A stretch of DNA of 32,483 bases. Origin: Planctomicrobium piriforme. Lineage in GTDB: Bacteria; Planctomycetota; Planctomycetia; Planctomycetales; Planctomycetaceae. Below are positions 1 to 7,093 of this stretch, in pieces. The position numbers were made by a program, and so were the translations under genes. The stretch is from NCBI GenBank assembly GCA_945861445.1, contig CAMAVF010000022.1, positions 1 through 32,483 on the forward strand, written 5' to 3'. The notes under the pieces are model-generated. The model did not search any database. It was not told where the DNA came from and saw only the letters and a program-made list of their open reading frames with translations. The number at the start of each line of letters is the position of its first letter. The stretch's first letter is position 1.

Positions 1-1
1 C

Positions 2-109
2 AAGATGGCCTATGTCGCCGCGGGAATTGCGTTCTTCACCTATCTGGTGGGCAGCATCGCCTGCTTCTGGCTGCCGGAACCGCAAGAAGGCGAATTCGGC
101 GACGATTAG
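2..109 (+). CDS. C-terminal end of a membrane protein, possibly an MFS transporter (partial)
   Basis: An open frame runs in from the left edge and stops at TAG 107-109, giving the last 35 residues of a protein whose start lies outside the window. The visible part has a hydrophobic stretch (AYVAAGIAFFTYLVGSIACF) followed by WLPEP and a short acidic tail (EGEFGDD). One transmembrane helix followed by a short charged cytoplasmic tail is typical of the end of a polytopic transporter, and Pro-Glu-Pro after the last helix is seen in some MFS proteins. The family assignment is a guess from this fragment. It could equally be another integral membrane protein. A CCCAT repeat hairpin follows 24 bases downstream and could terminate its transcript. 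Confidence 0.45.
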   Translation, partial: KMAYVAAGIAFFTYLVGSIACFWLPEPQEGEFGDD

Positions 110-132
110 TTCCGGTGCCATTCGTCTCATGT

Positions 133-216
133 GTCCCATAAGTCCCATAAGTCCCATAAGTCCCATAAGTCCCATCAAAATCAATGGGACGAATGGGACT
201 GATAGGACTGATGGGA
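133..216. repeat. Tandem 9-bp GTCCCATAA array with imperfect inverted copy (hairpin)
   Basis: Nearly five head-to-tail copies of GTCCCATAA fill 133-175. After an A-rich loop (about 176-182) comes an imperfect reverse-complement series (ATGGGAC, ATGGGACT, ATAGGACT, ATGGG) at 183-216. The two halves can fold into a long stem with a few mismatches. The array sits between the end of the left-edge gene and the end of fdxA, where a bidirectional terminator would be expected. The 9-bp period is in frame with translation (Pro-Ile-Ser), but no plausible gene covers it. Related CCCAT units recur at 3933-3998 and 16891-16906. Confidence 0.8.
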
Positions 217-262
217 AACCCACGAACCCGGCCGAACGGCATCGTCTCCGTTCAGATCCAAC

Positions 263-301
263 AAAAAAAGCCTGAGTGTAGACAGAATCTACACACAGGC
301 T
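263..301 (-). terminator. Intrinsic terminator of fdxA
   Basis: On the minus strand, 39 bases past the fdxA stop, a near-perfect hairpin is followed by a run of seven T. The arms are AGCCTG + GTGTAGA (269-282) and TCTACAC + CAGGCT (288-301), with one A:A mismatch and a five-base loop. Stem followed by T-run reads correctly only for minus-strand transcription, so it belongs to fdxA. Confidence 0.92.
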
Positions 302-340
302 GGATTTGCTTAACGACCGAATGCTTCACGCATCCCGGAA

Positions 341-625
341 CTAGGCGGGGGGCGGAGCCAGCGGCTCTTTCTTCTCGGTGATTACCGGGCAGGTCGGAGC
401 CAACTCGGCGTTCAGTTCCTTGTAGTCCTTCCACTGCTCAGGCAGATTGTCTTCATGGAAGATCGCAAGAACCGGGCATTCCGGAACGCAGGCTTCGCAA
501 TCGATGCATTCATCGGGGTGGATGTACAGCATCTGCTCGCCCTCGTAGAAGCATTCCACGGGGCAAACCACCACGCAATCGGTGTACTTGCAAGCGAAAC
601 AGGGTTCGGCGACGATATGGGTCAC
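341..625 (-). CDS. fdxA: 7Fe ferredoxin, FdxA type
   Basis: This 94-residue protein is a small electron carrier of the Azotobacter FdI type, holding one [3Fe-4S] and one [4Fe-4S] cluster in the cytoplasm. The cysteines match the family: C9, C17 and C50 for the 3Fe cluster and C21, C40, C43 and C46 for the 4Fe cluster, with the typical [15 protein letters not shown] and [11 protein letters not shown] segments. The C-terminal tail is short and ends in a Pro-rich piece (EPLAPPPA). It is a single-gene unit: a strong terminator lies just past the stop and more than 400 bases separate it from the next gene upstream. The ATG at 625 is the natural start because the family begins a few residues before the first cysteine. 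The redox partner cannot be told from the neighbours. Confidence 0.95.
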   Translation of the reverse strand: MTHIVAEPCFACKYTDCVVVCPVECFYEGEQMLYIHPDECIDCEACVPECPVLAIFHEDNLPEQWKDYKELNAELAPTCPVITEKKEPLAPPPA

Positions 626-1040
626 GCTCTATCCTTTCGTACATGACGACCTGGGTTTGCAACTGCCATCCACCGGCGGCTTATTACCCGGCCCCTCATC
701 GATGAATTTCTGAGTCTAAATCGGTCAGGCAGCGGTCCCGGCTGTAAGCTTTACGACCGCAAACCAACGCGAAACCGGCTTTTGATACGTTTGGATTGCA
801 GTTCGCTTCTCAGCGATCAGAAATCGACCGCCACAGACTCAAACCGCTTATGATACGAGATGTTATAGTTCCATCCGCCAGAGTGTCAAGCGGATCATTT
901 ACACGTTTTCGTTAAGTTAAATCGTAGTATTCGGCACTGATTGGCCCTGCGGCATTCATCCGCTACAATACTGCACGGCGGGTCGTAGGTGATTTGACCC
1001 CGGAAAATCCAATACCTCACGCTGCGACCCGAAGATTGAG
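626..1040. promoter_or_regulatory. Divergent intergenic region between fdxA and the zinc-ribbon gene
   Basis: This 415-base gap holds no credible gene and must carry the promoters of fdxA (leftward) and of the zinc-ribbon/UvrA pair (rightward). I see one imperfect direct repeat, AAACCGGCTTTTGATACG at 772-789 and AAACCGCTTATGATACG at 841-857. The spacing (about 69 bases centre to centre) places both 150-230 bases upstream of fdxA. An AT-rich stretch lies around 893-930. No promoter boxes could be assigned with confidence. Confidence 0.4.
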
Positions 1041-1268
1041 ATGCCGTCCATGATGCAGAGAACTTGTCAGGCCTGTCACAAGCAATATCTTCCCAAGACC
1101 CTGCCCGGAGGCATGCTGAACCGCAACTACAAGAACTGTCCCTATTGTGGATCGGACAAGACGGCAGTGATCGCCGGCAGGATGGATAATATCCCTCAGT
1201 TGCAACGCAAGGGGCCCCCGACTTCGGCCGGCTTCAGCCATAATCGCAAGAAGCCGCCGACCCATTGA
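1041..1268 (+). CDS. Small zinc-ribbon protein, hypothetical
   Basis: This frame encodes 75 residues with two CxxC knuckles, CQAC near residue 9 and CPYC near residue 34, spaced as in a small zinc ribbon. After the second knuckle the chain is basic and Pro-rich and ends in RKKPPTH, which would suit nucleic-acid contact. Codon use favours G or C at the third position, as in real genes nearby. The stop lies 80 bases before the UvrA paralogue's ATG on the same strand, so the two may be co-transcribed. Starts at 1041, 1050 or 1053 are all possible, and no strong ribosome-binding site decides between them. The function is unknown, and the gene itself is a moderate-confidence call because it is short. 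Confidence 0.55.
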   Translation: MPSMMQRTCQACHKQYLPKTLPGGMLNRNYKNCPYCGSDKTAVIAGRMDNIPQLQRKGPPTSAGFSHNRKKPPTH

Positions 1269-1348
1269 CTCCGTCACCTGACTCTCCGGGGTCGGGTACA
1301 TCCCCCTCCTTCTGAAGTGACCGTGCCGTGGCTGGGCCTGCTGCTGGA

Positions 1349-3922
1349 ATGATCGTGGTTCGCGGCGCCCGGACGCACAATCTGCGACACCTGGATGTCG
1401 ATATTCCCCGCAATCAACTGGTGGTAATCACCGGCGTCAGCGGCAGTGGCAAAAGTTCCCTCGCCTTCGACACCCTGTATGCCGAAGGACACCGGCGTTA
1501 CCTCGACTGCCTGTCGGCACACACGCGGCAGTTGCTCGAACATCTCGCCCGGCCGCCGCTCGACAGCCTGGAAGGTCTGCCGCCGACTTTGTGCATCGAG
1601 CAGCGAACAGGCACAGCCTCTTCGCGAGCCACTGTCGGGACGCTGACGGAAATCCACGACCACCTGCGGGTGCTCTATGCCCGCGCCGGAAGTCCTCATT
1701 GCCCGACTTGCGGTACGGCGATCTCGCAACAGTCGCCCCAGACGATTGTCGACCAGATCCTGGCCTTTGAAGCGGGCCGCAAGGTGATGCTGCTGGCGCC
1801 GCTGGTACGCGGTCGTAAAGGTGTACATGCCGAGATCTTCGCCAAGATCGTGCGGGAAGGATTTGTACGCGCCCGCGTGGATGGTGAAATTCTCGATGTG
1901 ACCGACGCACCGCCGCTGGCCAAGACGAAGCCGCACACCATCGAAGCGGTGATCGATCGGATTGTGGTCAAAGCGGGCTTGCGTGACCGCCTGGATGAAT
2001 CGGTGGCGTTGGCCTTGAAGCATGGTGACGGCGCCTGCGTCGTCAGTCAGCAAGTCGGGGAGGGCTGGCAGGATCACCTTTACAGCAGCCGTTTTGCCTG
2101 CCCGCAATGCGAGATTAGCTTTTCCGAGATTGAGCCGCGAACCTTCAGCTTCAATAGCCCGTATGGTGCCTGCCAGTCCTGCCAGGGCCTGGGGCACACG
2201 GTCGAAGACCCTGGCGTGGCCTGCCCGGCCTGCGGCGGCGAGCGTCTGCAGCCCATTGGTCGCGCGGTGACGTTTCAAGGAATGAATCTGCCGCAGTTCA
2301 CCAAGTTGACGGTGACTGCCGCCCGCAACGTCGTGGAAAAGTGGCTGGCGGATTGTCAAACATTGGAGCAGGGGTCGGGTGCCATTGGCTCTGCCAGTGC
2401 GACCGGGCAACTGATTGCGCAACGCTTGCTGACGCATGTGGCGAGTCGCCTGCGTTATCTCGATCAAGTCGGGGTCGGATATCTCAGTTTGAATCGCGCC
2501 GCCAACACGCTGTCGGGCGGAGAATTCCAACGGACGCGGTTAGCCGGATGCCTGGGTGCTGGATTACTGGGGGTCTGCTATATCCTGGATGAACCGACCA
2601 TTGGTCTGCATCCACGCGACACGCAGCGACTGCTGGAGACCCTGCAGGAACTCCGCGATCAAGGTTCGAGCGTCCTGGTTGTCGAGCACGATTTGGATGT
2701 GATCCGGCAGTCGGACTACGTTCTCGACCTAGGCCCCGGAGCGGGATCCGCCGGCGGCCAGTTGTTGGCTGCAGGCACCCCGGCGGCGATTGAAACCGTT
2801 TTCGAGTCCATCACCGGAGCCTACCTGTCGGGTCGCCTGCAAGTGGCTGAGCAACAAGTGAATCCCAGCACTCCGCGAGTTCGGCATATACGTGCAGATC
2901 AGCAGTGGCCCGCGTTAAAAGTGACTGATGTCTGTGTCCACAACTTGCAGCACGTGACGGTGGAATTTCCGTTGCAGTCGCTGGCTTGTGTCTCCGGCGT
3001 CAGCGGTTCCGGGAAAAGTTCCCTCATTGCCGAAGCACTCATCCCGCTGTTACGAGATCGTCTGCAGGGCACAGCGACTGCCAACAAGTTGTGTGGCCAG
3101 CTGAGCGGTGGCGACGAATTGCAGCGCCTGGCGGAAGTCGATCAGGCTCCCCTGGGTCGCTCGGGACGTTCAAACCCAGCCACATATTCCGGTCTGTGGG
3201 ACGAAGTTCGCAAGCTGTTCGCGCGGACTCGAGAAGCCCGCGTGCGCGGATTCCGTTCGAACCGGTTCAGCTTTAATTCCTCCGAAGGCCGCTGCCCGGC
3301 GTGTCACGGGCATGGCGTGCATCGGGCCACCCTGAGCGTTCTAAGCGAACTGCCGCTGATCTGCCCGGTCTGCCAGGGAAAGCGCTTCAATCCAGCGACG
3401 TTGGAGGTCAAGTACCGCGGTCACTCCGTGGCCGAGATCCTGGACCTGCGCATCGCCGAAGCGGCAGAGTTCTTCGCGAATTATTCGCAGTTGGCGCGGC
3501 CGTTGAAAATGTTTGTCGAAGTGGGACTCGGCCACCTGACACTCGGGCAGCCAGCGAATACGCTCTCTGGCGGGGAATCGCAACGCGTAAAGCTGGCCAC
3601 GGAACTCGGTCGCGACCATCATTCCCCGACGTTATTCGTGCTGGATGAACCGACAACCGGTCTGCACCCGCACGACATCCAGCGACTGCTGCACATCTTG
3701 CTGCGGCTGGTCGAGCAACGGCATAGCGTCATCCTGATCGAACACCACCTGGAGGTGATCGCCGCGGCCGACTGGGTGATCGATCTGGGCCCAGAGGGAG
3801 GCGCCGGCGGAGGCCAGATCAGGGCAGTCGGCACTCCACAGCAGATCGCCGCACAGGGTGCAGTCAGCCATACCGGTGCTGCCCTGCAGGAGCTGTTCCA
3901 GCGGCGGCCGGCGTTGTCGTAG
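1349..3922 (+). CDS. uvrA: UvrA-family excinuclease ABC subunit A paralogue with shortened insertion domain
   Basis: This 857-residue protein has the full double ABC ATPase layout of UvrA, the DNA-damage sensor of nucleotide excision repair. Two Walker A motifs (GVSGSGKSS), two signatures (NTLSGGEFQR, NTLSGGESQR) and two Walker B motifs (ILDEPTIGLHPRD, VLDEPTTGLHPHD) are intact. The region homologous to the UvrB-binding domain is present at about residues 120-235 (GRKVMLLAPLVRGRKG, ARVDGE, HTIEAVIDR). Zinc-type CxxC pairs are visible in both halves. The oddity is that CQSC (275-278) and CPAC (292-295) are only about 13 residues apart, whereas canonical UvrA has roughly 100 residues of insertion domain there. 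That accounts for the length of 857 against about 940. A GTG at 1328 would add seven residues; ATG 1349 is preferred because the family starts with M-I-x-V-R-G-A-R. It is probably an accessory paralogue rather than the main UvrA. Confidence 0.9.
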   Translation: MIVVRGARTHNLRHLDVDIPRNQLVVITGVSGSGKSSLAFDTLYAEGHRRYLDCLSAHTRQLLEHLARPPLDSLEGLPPTLCIEQRTGTASSRATVGTLTEIHDHLRVLYARAGSPHCPTCGTAISQQSPQTIVDQILAFEAGRKVMLLAPLVRGRKGVHAEIFAKIVREGFVRARVDGEILDVTDAPPLAKTKPHTIEAVIDRIVVKAGLRDRLDESVALALKHGDGACVVSQQVGEGWQDHLYSSRFACPQCEISFSEIEPRTFSFNSPYGACQSCQGLGHTVEDPGVACPACGGERLQPIGRAVTFQGMNLPQFTKLTVTAARNVVEKWLADCQTLEQGSGAIGSASATGQLIAQRLLTHVASRLRYLDQVGVGYLSLNRAANTLSGGEFQRTRLAGCLGAGLLGVCYILDEPTIGLHPRDTQRLLETLQELRDQGSSVLVVEHDLDVIRQSDYVLDLGPGAGSAGGQLLAAGTPAAIETVFESITGAYLSGRLQVAEQQVNPSTPRVRHIRADQQWPALKVTDVCVHNLQHVTVEFPLQSLACVSGVSGSGKSSLIAEALIPLLRDRLQGTATANKLCGQLSGGDELQRLAEVDQAPLGRSGRSNPATYSGLWDEVRKLFARTREARVRGFRSNRFSFNSSEGRCPACHGHGVHRATLSVLSELPLICPVCQGKRFNPATLEVKYRGHSVAEILDLRIAEAAEFFANYSQLARPLKMFVEVGLGHLTLGQPANTLSGGESQRVKLATELGRDHHSPTLFVLDEPTTGLHPHDIQRLLHILLRLVEQRHSVILIEHHLEVIAAADWVIDLGPEGGAGGGQIRAVGTPQQIAAQGAVSHTGAALQELFQRRPALS

Positions 3923-3932
3923 ACTGGTCTGT

Positions 3933-3998
3933 CATAATTCCCATTCTTCCGATGATTCCCATCAATGCATGGGAATCATCGGAAGAATGGGAATTATG
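3933..3998. terminator. Perfect 30-bp inverted repeat between convergent genes
   Basis: Arms 3933-3962 and 3969-3998 are exact reverse complements over 30 bases, separated by a six-base loop (CAATGC). Each arm holds two CCCAT (or ATGGG) units. It begins 11 bases after the UvrA stop and ends 32 bases before the WD40 stop on the other strand. The position suggests a bidirectional transcription stop, although neither side has a long T-run. The exact symmetry is unusual for a mere terminator. Confidence 0.75.
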
Positions 3999-4029
3999 GG
4001 ATCAATGCTGTTCAAAGAAAACTATGACG

Positions 4030-6792
4030 CTAATGTGCCGCGGCAGGTAGGTCGACGAAGTACGCCTTACCGTCACTAGCCGCGACCAACGCACGTTTAC
4101 CGTCGGGTGTGTAACAGGCGTGGTAGCAGACCACCGGCAACTTTGTCGTAAAGAGCGCCTGTCCCGAGGCCACATCCCAGACATTCAGATTGCCCGCGTA
4201 ACCGACCGTCAGCAGCCGGGTCCCGGCGGCGTTGTACTGCACGCGATAGATATCGTCCTTATGGCCTTCAATGGTCTTGACGAGCGTCCCGTCCAGATTC
4301 CAGACGAAGACCTTGTGATCTGTTCCGGCCGCGGCAATCTGCTGGCCGTTGGGGCTGAAGGCGACCGTGTAAACGGACGATGTGGCTCCGGCAAACTTGC
4401 GAATTTCTGCGCCATCCTTGCCGTGTAAACGCACGGTCTTATCACCCCCGGCTGTCACGAATGAGTTGCCGTCGGGACTGTAGACGACTCCATAAATCTG
4501 AGCTTCCTGAGCCGTCAACGCTTTCGCCGTACCGGGCTTGGCCAACTCCCACAGGCGGACAGTCTTGTCGTTCGACGCCGACGCCAGCGTCAAACCGTCC
4601 GGGCTGAAGGCCACGCTGTAGACCTGCGAAGCGTGTCCGGTCAAGTTCATCGAAAATGTGCCGAGGGCAATGTTCCACACCTTCAGGCTACCGTCGGCAC
4701 TCGACGTATAAGCCGTCTGGTTGTTGGGAGCAAACACCAGTCCCGAAACCGGGGCCGTGTGCCCTTTCAATTCTTGAATCGGATCGAAGTTCTTATCTTT
4801 CGGAGGAGGGGGCATCGGCGGCACGGGATCGTAGCTCCGCACCACCTGATCGCTTCCGGACGCAATCAGCTTCTTACCATCCACGCTGTAGGCGACGCCG
4901 GTGACTTCGGCAGGTGTGGTGAACTTCATCTGCACCAGATTGGGGTCGTTCATGTTCCACAGGAAGAGAAACTTGTCGCGGCCTCCCCCGGCAATTTGCT
5001 GGTTGTCGGCTCGGATGGCGACCGACAAGGCCGGACCGGTATGGCCGGGGAACGCGCGGACCGGATTGCCGCTGCCGAAATCCCAGACCTTGATGCTGCC
5101 GTCTTCACCCGCCGTCGCATAGACCGAACCATTGGCCGCCAGGGCCAGATCGTACACAGCCTTATCATCGGCCACATTGGCCCGAACAATCGACTGCGTC
5201 TGGATGCGTGTCGTCATGTCGGTGCCACCGGTGATGATGGTCTTCTGATCCGGAGCAAACGCGACAGAATTCACGGCGCCGGTGTGACCGACCCAATGCT
5301 CCAGTTGACGATTCAACTTCAAGTCCCACAGCCGCGTCGTCTGGTCGGCACTTGTCGATACCAGCCGGGTCACGTCCTGGCTGAAGGCCAGTGCTTGAAC
5401 GGGGCCCGTGTGGCCCGTCAATGTCGAGACCGGCTTGGCGTCGGCCAATTGATAGGTCCGCACAATGTTGTCGGCCCCGGCGACGGCTGCCAATGCGTTA
5501 TTCGATGCCACCGCCAATTGATTCGCGGGAGCCCCCGTGTCAATTGAGAAGATCGCCGCGCCGTCGTTGGCGTTCCAGACTTTCAAATTCTTGTCCTGAC
5601 TGCACGTCAGCAGTTGGGCACCGTTGGGAGTGTAAGCCACCCCAGTCACCGGACCCGCATGCGCCAGCACGCGGACTTCAGCACCGTCTGCCACATTCCA
5701 CACCTTCACCTTGCCAGCAGCGTCACCGGCGGCGATTTGTGTACCGTTCGGATGGACAGCCACGGCCGTGATTGCTCCCTCTTGGGCGGCAAATGCCTTG
5801 ATTAACGCTCCAGTGTTGACGTCGTACCAGCGGGCAATCTTGTCTTCACAACCGGTTGCCAACTGGCCTCCGTTGGGAGCAATCGCCGCCGCCTTCACAG
5901 CACCGCCATGTCCGTCAAAATTGCGGATCGGGGCGCCGTCAGCCACATTCCATAACCGACAGGTTTTGTCGGCACTCGCCGTGACCAACTGCTGGCCGTT
6001 CGCACTCAGCGACACCGCCAGGACCGGTCCGGTGTGCTTTTCCTTGACTTCACGCGGAGCCACAATTTGCGTGGGCCACAACTTCACCAGGCCGTCGCTG
6101 CCTGTCGTCAGGATTTGGGTATTGTTGGGATGATAGGCCAGGCCGGTCACCGGCCCCGCATGGGCCCCCAGCGTCCCTTGCAGAACCCCGTCAGCCACAT
6201 TGAACAGTCGGAGTTGCCCGACGTCATCTGTGGCAGCCAACTGCATGTTGTCCGTGCGAACTTTGACTTTCGTCACGGCACCAGCACCCGCGGGAAAGTC
6301 GCGGGCGAGCTTTTGATCGGCCGTCGTCCACAGCTTGACGGTTTTGTCCGCGCCACCTGTCGCGACGCTCAGGCCATCCGTGTTGACGGCGACCGCAGTG
6401 ACCGCTCCCTGATGTCCGGTGACCGTGGCCGTGGGGGTCGACACGGGGATGTCCCACACTTTGGCACTGTTGTCCAACGATCCCGATGCCAGACGCTGGC
6501 CATCCGGCGAGAATGACAAGCTCAGAACCAGATTCGTGTGTCCTTCGAACGTGCGCACCAGCTTGCCGGTCGCCGCTTCCCACAGCTTGATCGTCTTGTC
6601 AAATCCGGCCGTTGCAATCGTCTTGCCATCGGGCGAGAACAACACGAAATAACACGGATCAGAATGCCCCGAGAGTTCTTTGAGCGCCGGATCCTGAGCC
6701 CACGCAGCGGTCGCCAGCAGGCCACCACTGACGATCAGGCAACACAGCCATGACAAAAAAGAACGCAGCATTCGCTGAGAGCAGATCCGCAT
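4030..6792 (-). CDS. Secreted WD40 protein with 21 repeats
   Basis: This 920-residue protein starts with a signal peptide (hydrophobic core LCCLIVSGGLLATAA, likely cleavage after AWA at about residue 32) and then consists almost wholly of WD40 repeats. Reading the chain by eye gives 21 consecutive units of about 41-44 residues, many with the GH...SPDG...D.T.KLW pattern, which fits three seven-bladed propellers. A Pro-rich linker (PPMPPPPKDKNFDP) lies between units 15 and 16. Start 6792 is supported by GGAAAGG a few bases upstream; an internal ATG at 6771 is the alternative. WD40 propellers are binding scaffolds, and the export signal places this one outside the cytoplasm. No enzyme domain is attached and the ligand is unknown. 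It follows the DUF1501 gene at 7094-8515 after a repeat-bearing gap of 301 bases. Confidence 0.9.
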   Translation of the reverse strand: MRICSQRMLRSFLSWLCCLIVSGGLLATAAWAQDPALKELSGHSDPCYFVLFSPDGKTIATAGFDKTIKLWEAATGKLVRTFEGHTNLVLSLSFSPDGQRLASGSLDNSAKVWDIPVSTPTATVTGHQGAVTAVAVNTDGLSVATGGADKTVKLWTTADQKLARDFPAGAGAVTKVKVRTDNMQLAATDDVGQLRLFNVADGVLQGTLGAHAGPVTGLAYHPNNTQILTTGSDGLVKLWPTQIVAPREVKEKHTGPVLAVSLSANGQQLVTASADKTCRLWNVADGAPIRNFDGHGGAVKAAAIAPNGGQLATGCEDKIARWYDVNTGALIKAFAAQEGAITAVAVHPNGTQIAAGDAAGKVKVWNVADGAEVRVLAHAGPVTGVAYTPNGAQLLTCSQDKNLKVWNANDGAAIFSIDTGAPANQLAVASNNALAAVAGADNIVRTYQLADAKPVSTLTGHTGPVQALAFSQDVTRLVSTSADQTTRLWDLKLNRQLEHWVGHTGAVNSVAFAPDQKTIITGGTDMTTRIQTQSIVRANVADDKAVYDLALAANGSVYATAGEDGSIKVWDFGSGNPVRAFPGHTGPALSVAIRADNQQIAGGGRDKFLFLWNMNDPNLVQMKFTTPAEVTGVAYSVDGKKLIASGSDQVVRSYDPVPPMPPPPKDKNFDPIQELKGHTAPVSGLVFAPNNQTAYTSSADGSLKVWNIALGTFSMNLTGHASQVYSVAFSPDGLTLASASNDKTVRLWELAKPGTAKALTAQEAQIYGVVYSPDGNSFVTAGGDKTVRLHGKDGAEIRKFAGATSSVYTVAFSPNGQQIAAAGTDHKVFVWNLDGTLVKTIEGHKDDIYRVQYNAAGTRLLTVGYAGNLNVWDVASGQALFTTKLPVVCYHACYTPDGKRALVAASDGKAYFVDLPAAAH

Positions 6793-6932
6793 GTTCGACC
6801 TTTCCGACGCGTCAAAACCGAGCGCACTTTATCGACAATTCCCAGCCTGCCAGTTTCGCGGGCATTGTGAGAGGTGTCAACAGTTGCATCAAGTTTGATG
6901 CGTTGAATTGGCGAGCCGGATCGACACAGGCC

Positions 6933-7085
6933 ATAGCCGCACCTCACCAGAGTGCGGGCGATCTATGGGCCGGCCCGCATTCTGGCGAACGCGGCTACAC
7001 AATCATTGGTAGCCGCACCTCGCCAGAGTGCGGGTGCGGGTGATCTACGAACGAGCCCGCGTTCTGGCGAACTCGGCTACACAAT
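6933..7085. repeat. Two tandem copies of a palindromic intergenic repeat (TAGCCGCACCTCGCCAGAGT type)
   Basis: Units 6933-7003 and 7009-7085 are similar to each other. Each begins with TAGCCGCACCT(C)(A/G)CCAGAG, ends with TTCTGGCGAAC(G/T)CGGCTACACAAT, and its two ends are imperfect reverse complements, so each can fold into a long hairpin. The rest of the 301-base gap 6793-7093 holds only the WD40 leader. The pair sits directly behind the stop of the DUF1501 gene (minus strand), where it may serve as a terminator. The form is that of a dispersed REP- or MITE-like element. Confidence 0.8.
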
Positions 7086-7093
7086 TGCCCTAT

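Noticed and set aside
133-175. CRISPR-like array
   Set aside because: The 9-bp units are directly adjacent with no spacers, and no cas gene is present.
12-275. Frame encoding Pro-Ile-Ser repeats
   Set aside because: The peptide is just the translation of the 9-bp GTCCCATAA array; there is no ribosome-binding site, and it overlaps the end of another gene.
1274-2530. Minus-strand open frame of 418 codons
   Set aside because: It lies wholly antisense to the UvrA ATPase motifs, is Gln-, Arg- and His-rich like a shadow frame in GC-rich DNA, and has no recognisable domain.
4633-5547. Plus-strand open frame of 304 codons inside the WD40 gene
   Set aside because: The opposite strand encodes clear WD40 repeats; this frame mirrors their period and has no family features.
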